Source of the DNA: Microdochium bolleyi
Lineage: Eukaryota > Ascomycota > Sordariomycetes > Xylariales > Microdochiaceae
Assembly: GCA_001566295.1 (NCBI GenBank)
Contig: KQ964265.1
Coordinates: 186,001-250,000, forward strand
DNA: 64,000 nucleotides
Reading direction: 5' to 3'
Part shown: one piece after another, positions 57,043-64,000 of the stretch
How positions within the stretch are numbered: position 1 is the stretch's first letter
Layout: each line of letters opens with the position of its first letter
Notes under the pieces: model-generated
The model's input: only the letters and a program-made list of their open reading frames with translations
Databases searched by the model: none
What the model was told of the DNA's origin: nothing
Made by a program: the position numbers and the translations under genes

Positions 57043-59895
57043 CTATATAAGGCAGTTGAAATTCATTGTGAAAACGCCCTGCTCCGCGGACAGAAAGTTC
57101 GGCGCCTCACCGCCCATGCCATCGCTCCACCAGTCCATGCCCTCCGGCGGCATGCTCATCTGCTGCGGCTGTGTTGTGCCGATCACCTGGCCCTGTTCGA
57201 ACATTTCGTACAGGCCAAGGAGCTGACTCCCGAAATCGCTGAAGTCAGGCGTCGGCATGCTCTGAGCAGTCTGAGCATAGTAGGAGTCGGTGGCGGACAC
57301 AGGTTGCAGCACATCCATGGAGGCAGCAGTGCTGAAAATGTTGCCATGGCTGCCCCCACCAGTATTATTGTCCACAGATTGCAACGGCGTTGTAGCAACT
57401 CGGATGGTGTTACCGGGCGGCGAGGTGACGGGGCCTGGCACGCAGGCAGGATCCGCTGTTCCCCCAGGGGCATTTGTCGGAGTCTGGCCAGGTACCAGAC
57501 TGGCTCTTCGTAGCCGTTCCTCCTCCCTTTGAACCTCCAGCCCACGCAGCCGAGGAACTATCCTTCGAACAGTGGTCCATAGCCGTCGACTCACCCCGCT
57601 GTGCCGCGAGAAATAGCGGAGGAGCTCAATCGCGGAGTGCAAAGACTTTTTGCAAGGCGCAGCAAAGGTCTCCGGGTCGTTACAGACAGCAAGGAACAGC
57701 ACGGCAAGCGCGCTGACGAGAAAGTAGTTGAACGCAGCTTGCTGCCGGCGGTAGATGTCCGATGAGTCATTGAGATGCACAAGCACCTGGATGCTATCCT
57801 GAGCGATCTCTACAGCCAGCCAGGCATGGTCAGGCGCTGATTTGATGCGGTTAGGACCAAGGAGATAATGGCGATATATGAGAATGCGGAAGTGGTTGCC
57901 ACGCAGATAGAGCAGCGCTCGCAGCCGCTGAAGGACAGGTGGTTGGGGTCTACCAGCCAGGTTCAGCCTTGGGTGCCGTAGTCTGAGCTCTGACGGAATG
58001 GAGTCGAGCCACTCCTGCGTCTTGATGTCCATATCAGAAGTCGTCGTCTCAATCCAAGTGTTGCTGTGAGAGTTGGAAGAAGCCAAGAGCTCCCATAGTG
58101 CTGTGCTGAGTCTGCCATAACCTAGCATGCACTGAAGGTACGGACATTTGTCGCCCTGTGGATATGTGATTTAGCTGGATCAGCCCACCTGTCTTGGTCA
58201 CCCCAAGCAGTACAAATGGCAAGGCTTACTGGTTCTGGGAGCTCCGGGTCTATGTCTCGATCGACCAGAGCAAATGACAAGCTCGTACCATAGCTCCAGC
58301 GACGATCCAAGACGTAAATAGTCCAAAAGATCTTCACGGCCATATCCCGCTGATGCTGATCGCGAAAACTCTCAAATAATGTAGCCTTGCGATGGAGGCC
58401 AATTACTAGCGCCTCGCGCGCAGCCAGGCCAATCGTCCTCCACGCGAGTAGGTCTTGATCCGCTTGGAAATAGTAGATGCTCTGTGCCGTAGACCGTATT
58501 AGACAATGTATTTGCGCGTAAAGACACCCAGGCAAGCACAAGTATGCAGCTAGTCAAGCGACTTACTAGGATACTGAGCAGCTGCAAACTCTTGAGCTCG
58601 CGGCTTGGCTCGAGAATATTGAGAATAGAACGCTCCACACTAGCGATCATCTTGCTGCTGGTCGGTGTCGTCCCATGGCCTTGCACGATTAGGGCCAACG
58701 CTATCGTTAGCTGAGCGAGTTGCAAGTCCTTCACGCTGACACGTCCGTCACGATCCTGCACAGCTTGCTGAACTTCGTTGTCGGGCAGCCGCGCCAGTTC
58801 GATAATCTCAGCAGCGTTATCGACCAGATACTCTGACTCGATGCAAGGATAGATCGACTCAATCTCCTCTTGGAAGACATTCATCAGCCGCGCAAATTCG
58901 GCACAGTCGCAACGCTCCCAGAACAGCTTGGCCTGGTCGACATCTTGAGGCGTTGGGGATCTTGCAGGTGTTTGCTGCCCACTGGCTGGTGGAACTTCAT
59001 ACAGTGGGATCCCTAGGCGCGACAAGGCCCTTTCTCCGACTTGTAGGCTGTATGCTGGTCGGGTTGGCCCCAGGAATCGAGGTTCCTCTGGCGCAGTGTA
59101 GCTCGGATGCAAGTCGGGATGGCGAAATGGGGACTACAGGGCACATGTAAGCATACTCCACGACTGCATGCACGATTAGGGAAATTCATACTGTGGCTAC
59201 AGGCTCCGTAGACCGATTTTGAAGCTGATGCTGTCGCTGCTCTTTCTCTTGTCGTGGTCCATGTGACCGCCTTCGTTCTTGCGCTCCAGCTGGGGATCGT
59301 TGTTCTTGACCTGGTTGCCTCTCTTGCAGGACCGCCCGTTGCTGTTGCGCTGGTCCTCCTTCTTGCCCGCTGCGCTGCCTGTGGAGCGAAAGGGGTGATT
59401 CGGGCTCCTCGGCGGCGCCGCCGTTGCCAACTACTGTCATGAAATTGTTCAAAGTTGCCTTGAGGAGCTGAACATCCTTGCTGAGAGCCAACACCGCCCC
59501 TTGACTTCTTGATGACAGGTCAGTCACCTTGATAGATACCGCGGGATGGGACGACTTACTCGTCCTTGTTATTGCTGCGCCGCAGAGAGGGTACTGTCAC
59601 CAGATAGCTGCAATCCGTGATTCCCCTGGCAGCACATCGCTGGCATGGCCCATCGACCACACCTGGGAGGCACTTGAGCTTGCGCCGGCGACACTCATCA
59701 CTGATGAGCGATGGAGGAGGAGGAGATTAGTCGACAGGATTAGGTACAGCAGAGACGCGGCCAGGAGACGAACCATGCAACTGCCGTGTACTTGCGCCGC
59801 TTGTTGCGGGACATGGGCCCAGTGTCCACGCGGGTCGGAGATGAAGCCGCAGACAGAGCCCTGGCTCGGGAAGGCGACGGGCTGTGGTCGGCCAT
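57043..59895 (-). CDS. Zn2Cys6 transcription factor with fungal-specific factor domain
   Basis: Probable nuclear regulator of 836 residues. Exons are 59895-59774, 59700-59560, 59507-59192, 59133-58567, 58481-58230 and 58155-57043, all phase-consistent. The ATG at 59895 gives MADHSPSPSRARALSAASSPT, a basic SRNKRRKYTAVA, then the cluster with cysteines at 41, 44, 51, 60, 63 and 71 (CDECRRRKLKC, then PCQRC). Spacing is X2-X6-X8-X2-X7. A heptad-like ALSKDVQLLKATLNNF and a Gln/Arg-rich stretch follow. The middle-homology region begins near SPFRHPDLHPS and includes QLLSILSIYYFQADQDLLAWRTIGLAAREALVIGLHR and FWTIYVLDRRWSYG. The C-terminus is Ser/Thr/Met-rich. It diverges from the CYP504 gene (559 bp), so it is a candidate regulator of the homogentisate block, analogous to HmgR of Aspergillus fumigatus; orthology is not shown. 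Confidence 0.88.
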
Positions 59896-60454
59896 GTGCA
59901 AGTGGTGTCTGGTCGTGCGACAGGCGCCTTGCAGGAGGCTCGATGGCCGGGGCGGACAGGGTGGGAAGGAACGCGGGATAAAGCATCGCGAATTCCGAGA
60001 CTGGCGTGTGTCCCATGTACAGTCGCCGGCACTGTGTGTGCACGGCTCCGTCCGGCCCCGCACGCTCACAGCTTGCAACGCCTTAGGTCGGGTCGGAATG
60101 AAGCCGAGCTTTCCGCTGGAGGAGCCCGGGTCCTCCGCCCCTTCCCCGCAAATGGGAACGTACTCCGCATTCCGCACGCTGGACGGCCTTTGCTCATGCG
60201 GGAGCACAGCTCAGCTTCCTGAACGGGGAGCAACGTTTGGTGGAACTTTGGTCCGGCCATCAGATGTCACGCGACGAGGCTGGAGGCATAAAGGCGCCTA
60301 CCTCTCTAGAGTCTGCACCCCGCACCATGAACGACAGACTCAATCCAACCCCGCCGACGCGACAACCTTGATCAGCCACTGAGCTGAGTGAGCCTCCGGA
60401 GAACCTCCATCGCTTTTACACACCCAGCGCCAGTCGCCATACGCAGCCGTCGAG
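59896..60454. promoter_or_regulatory. Shared divergent promoter, zinc-cluster gene / CYP504
   Basis: 559 bp between the start codons of the regulator (-) and the P450 (+). It contains several CGG/CCG triplets. One is CTCCGCATTCCG around 60164-60174, whose GCATTCCG (60167-60174) also occurs in the fahA/hmgA promoter (53507-53514), each time after a CCG. This is suggestive only. Confidence 0.45.
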
Positions 60455-62102
60455 ATGTTGGCTTCTGGTGCCCTTCGGTCTCTGCTGGATCGCCTGCTGC
60501 TCGATCCCGTGCAGGGTCTCCTGGTCGGCGCCCTGTCGCTTCCAGTTCTCTACGTCCTGGTCAACGAGGTTGTCCGCTTCAATGCCCGGATCCCACATAT
60601 GAAGGGGCCGGGTGGCCTTCCTCTCGTCGGCAACATCTGGGACATCCGGGTCAACGCTGCAGACAAGTATCGCCAGTGGGCCAAGAAGCATGGCGACGTC
60701 TACCAGATCATGCTCGGCAATATCCCTGTCGTCGTCATTAACTCGGCCGCCGCTGCCCGGACTATCTTCGGTGCAAACGCCCAGATCTTGAGTTCCCGTC
60801 CTGAGCTTTACACGTTCCACAAGGTCTTATCCGACACCGCCGGCACCACCATCGGCACGTCACCGTACAGCGAATCGCTGAAGCGGCGGCGCAAGGGCGC
60901 GGCATCCGCGCTGAACCGCCCGTCCGTGGCAACATACGTGCCCCATCTCGAGGTCGAGAGCCGCGACTTCATCAAAGAGCTCTACACATACGGCGAGGCT
61001 GGCAAGAAACCAGTGGACCCCATGCCGATGATCCAGAGACTCTCGTTGTCGCTGGCCTTGACCCTAAACTGGGGCATCCGACTCAAGTCTCAGAAGGACA
61101 ACCTTTTTGAGGAGATTACCCATGTGGAGGAGGAGATCAGCAAGTTCCGCTCTACAACCGGAAACCTCCAGGACTACATCCCCATCCTCCGCCTAAACCC
61201 CATCAATGGCCACTCCGCCAAGGCTCGCGAGATGCGCAACCGCCGTGACAAGTACCTTACAGACCTCAACAATGGCCTCGACGACCGGATTGCCAATGGT
61301 ACTCACAAGCCCTGCATCCAGGCCAACGTCATCTTAGATCGGGAGGCCAAGCTCAACAAGGATGAGCTCACATCCATCAGTCTCACTATGCTGTCAGGAG
61401 GTCTCGACACCGTTACAACACAGGTCGCCTGGTTCGTGGCTCTCCTGTCAGAGCACCCCGAAGTCCAGGACAAGGCCGTCGTCGAAATCCGCAAGCACTA
61501 TTCCGATGCTGAGCCTATGTGCGACGAGAATGACGACCAGAAGTGCGCCTATATTGTCGCCCTCGTCAAGGAGTCGCTACGCTACTATACGGTGCTCCGC
61601 CTGGCACTCCCTCGCACCTCGATCAAGGATCTGCCATACAACGGCACAGTCATCCCGAAGGGCACTATGATCTTCCTCAACGCCTGGGCATGCAATATGG
61701 GTAAGCCCCCGAGACTCCTTCATGTTTTCCTTTTGCCATGACGCTTGTTGCGAATCACATTTACTGACTCCAACCCCCCTCTGTATAGACGAAGCTGTGT
61801 GGACCGACCCCGAGGTCTTCCGCCCCGAGCGCTGGCTCGAGCAGCCCGACGCGCCCCTGTTCACGTACGGCATGGGCTACCGCATGTGTGCGGGCTCCCT
61901 GCTCGCCAACCGCGAGCTGTACCTCGTCTTCATGCGCCTCCTCAACAGCTTCGAGATTAGGAAGTTCGACAACGTCGACAGCCACCCCGTCACGGGCAAC
62001 TCGGACCCAACGAGTCTGGTGGCGCTGCCTCCCCGGTTCAAATCGTACTTTGTGCCGCGGAACGAGAAGGCCCTCGCCAAGGCCATGGAGGCTGCTACGT
62101 GA
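60455..62102 (+). CDS. Cytochrome P450 of the CYP504 (phenylacetate hydroxylase) type
   Basis: Predicted microsomal monooxygenase of 519 residues. Exons are 60455-61700 and 61789-62102 (GTAAGC donor, TACTGAC branch, TATAG acceptor). An N-terminal membrane helix (about 20-37) precedes the proline hinge GPGGLPLVGNIWDI. The I-helix reads SGGLDTVTTQVAW. The K-helix ExxR is ESLR, and the PERW motif is RPERWLEQP. The heme loop FTYGMGYRMCAG has the ligand Cys449, followed by SLLANRELYLVFMRLL. The last features, the I-helix variant and the overall sequence resemble PhacA/PhacB of Aspergillus nidulans, which hydroxylate phenylacetate or hydroxyphenylacetate on the route to homogentisate. I cannot decide between the two. 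Position next to hmgA/fahA fits. Confidence 0.87.
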
Positions 62103-63306
62103 GAAGAGACTGTGCGCAGTGAGGTGGTGGCAGTGTACGCAAGTCCAATATGGGCGTGTACATGATATAGGGTGGCACGAGACTGTGCATCGAGCATCAA
62201 AATGTGTACAATACTTGCATCGGGTTGGGATCTTCGGGCTCTGGTTTTCCTTTGCACATAGCATTATAGCCGTAGTCCCGTGAGCTGCGTTTCAGTGGTA
62301 AAAAGCATCTGTATACGATTGCCAAATGCCCCAACGCACTGCCATTCGTGGTATGTGAGACATTGGAACAACCACGCACTATTGCTGGAAAGAATTGCGC
62401 TCGATCCGCAGGTTTGCGTTCTAGTAGCCCTTGGTCGTGTCCATTATATAGTACTTGTTTGCGAAGGTATGAAATTCTCTCGCCCAGTAAGTACACCGGG
62501 TTTTCACGACATTGAGAATGCTCTCCCCTAAGCCAGCTATCACATTGTCGAGCCATTTCAACAGCAGGACCCCCCGTTTCGTGTATAAACTGTGAACGCC
62601 GAGCCCAGTGTCTACGATTGTCTTCGGATAGTCCACGACCTCCTGTCGGCTGTGGATCTCGTGAAGCTGAGTGTTGTTATAGCAGTCGCCGAGTCAGAGC
62701 TTGGCTTCGAGGCTGTCGAGGTCCCAGGGCGTTCTGAGCTCTCGAACACGGGAAGGACTTTTTCTTTGCCTGCTGCCGGAAACCCACTTGCCTACATTCA
62801 ATTCCCCATTAGGTTTTGATATTATGATCAAACTTCCCGTCCAAGGCGTACCGGACCTCTCTGTTTGACTACCGCACCCAGGCGAAGCTGCGACTGGCCT
62901 ATATCCATGGTGCCTTGTTTCTGTTGGTTATGATTTGATAGCCAAACAATTCAATACGTGACTACCGCACACTCGTTTATTCACAACGCGCTATACAACG
63001 ACATAAGCCGACCACGCAAGTTCATCTTTTCCCAGGCTTAAACGCGCCGTTGGCACGAATTGACTTGCTGATGCCTTGTTACTCGCTCAAACACGCCCAA
63101 AGGCATCCACAAGCCTGCACTTTTGCGGCAGTCTCTAGATAACTACAGAGACGGAGCCTTCGCGACGGTCCTACAATCATTTACAACACTAAGCCGACTC
63201 CTGCACACCAGAATTGTGACGGACATACACGCCCAGAGCAACTTACACTGTACCCGCCTGCTTAAGCCGTACCTCACATCACCCTCAACGGCCAATCACC
63301 AGGGCC
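62103..63306. other. Intergenic region CYP504 / nucleotide kinase gene
   Basis: 1.2 kb, AT-richer 3' flank then promoter of the kinase gene. I see no gene or tRNA. Confidence 0.45.
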
Positions 63307-64000
63307 ATGATGGATCCGAAGACCGGCGGAGAAGCGGCTACCTGCAGCAGCAGCGGTGAGGCTGCGCCCCAGTTCGATGTGATCTTCGTCATCGGCGGGC
63401 CGGGCGCGGGAAAGAGAACGCTCTGCGAACGCCTAGCCGCGCGTTTCGGCTTCTATCACCATTTCTCGGCGGGCGACTACCTGAGGAGCCTGGCTAAGGC
63501 AGCGGACTCCACCAATGCCGACTGGGTGTCTCCTGCTTCTCCGCTATCGCCTGCTGAGGTATATGCAGGCCTCATGCCAGCAGACTTGTGCGTCCAGATG
63601 AAGCGATCAGCACTCCTGCCCGACGATGTCATCCTCAAGATGCTGCTCTTCGAGATGCAGCAGGTCCATGCCGAGCAAGGCTGTCTGGGCTTCATTATCG
63701 ACGGCTTCCCTCGGACCGTGCAGTCGGCCATGGCGTGGCACGTAGAGGTATGTGCTTTTCTTTCTGGGCTACGGCCCACCCAGTTTCTCGGAGACCTGCA
63801 GCAAGAAGAGTACCGTGCTCCGTCTACGGTTACGAGACGAGTTCAATTCTAATTCGCCCCTCCGTGTGATGTTCGGAAACAAAACAGGTCGGCAAGCCAG
63901 CCATGGTCCTGCGGGTCCACACCCTCCGCGACACGGCGCAGAAGCGCTTCCTGACACGCGGCCGGGATTTGGGCGACACGGCCGAGGAGCACGACATCCG
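63307..64000 (+). CDS. Nucleoside monophosphate kinase (UMP-CMP/adenylate kinase family), 3' end outside window
   Basis: Transfers phosphate from ATP to a nucleoside monophosphate. Exon 1 is 63307-63747 and exon 2 starts at 63888 (GTATGT donor, AACAG acceptor, phase 0) and runs past the window edge. After a polar N-terminus, the P-loop is GGPGAGKRT (residues 30-38), where the family normally has GKGT. HHFSAGDYLRSLAK is the nucleotide-binding helix, VILKMLLFEM follows, and GFIIDGFPRTVQSA is the conserved strand. Exon 2 has VLRVHTLRDTAQKRFLTRG with the lid arginine region. The P-loop change and the extra residues after the AGD helix suggest a divergent paralogue rather than the housekeeping enzyme. 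Confidence 0.82.

Overview
This is draft genomic DNA from a filamentous ascomycete, probably a Sordariomycete. The evidence is short introns (about 50-150 bp) with GTRNGT donors and CTRAC-type branch points, GC-rich coding sequence, pyrimidine-rich leaders, and typical Pezizomycotina gene families: a GPI wall protein with TYPV repeats, MARVEL, Dabb, Zn2Cys6 and CYP504. One scaffold gap (302 N) interrupts the first gene. I see no virus, transposon, CRISPR, rRNA or convincing tRNA gene. Spliced models were built by hand from splice signals, reading frame and family knowledge.

Layout. 1-12 kb: GPI-anchored wall protein (+), Iks1-type kinase (+), secreted glycerophosphodiesterase (-), epoxide hydrolase (-). 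12-26 kb: MARVEL membrane protein (+), mRNA-capping RNA triphosphatase Cet1 (-), proteasome subunit Rpn2 (+), mitochondrial sulfite oxidase (+). 28-37 kb: Myb/SANT protein (+), heme O synthase Cox10 (-), ankyrin protein (-), transaldolase family protein (-). 37-50 kb: Msh6 (-), F-box protein (-), GH18 chitinase (-), amino acid/choline-type permease (-), MoaF-like protein (+).

51.9-62.1 kb is the most coherent block. Fumarylacetoacetase (fahA, -) and homogentisate 1,2-dioxygenase (hmgA, +) diverge from a 406-bp promoter. They are followed by a small Dabb protein (+), a Zn2Cys6 transcription factor (-), and a CYP504-type P450 (+) that diverges from the factor. CYP504 enzymes hydroxylate phenylacetates on the way to homogentisate, HmgA opens the ring, and FahA gives fumarate and acetoacetate. 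The block therefore looks like a phenylacetate/homogentisate catabolic cluster with its own candidate regulator. Neither hppD nor maiA lies in the window. The last gene, a nucleoside monophosphate kinase, runs off the right edge.

The most unusual single observation is that hmgA can keep its frame and its conserved WHGNYxPYKY segment only if a 2-nucleotide microexon (54611-54612) lies between two introns that each have good splice signals. Other points are a 61-C homopolymer between convergent genes, a 24-C tract inside the Dabb intron, a 28-nt chitinase exon carrying the whole catalytic motif, and an MCB-type palindrome upstream of msh6.
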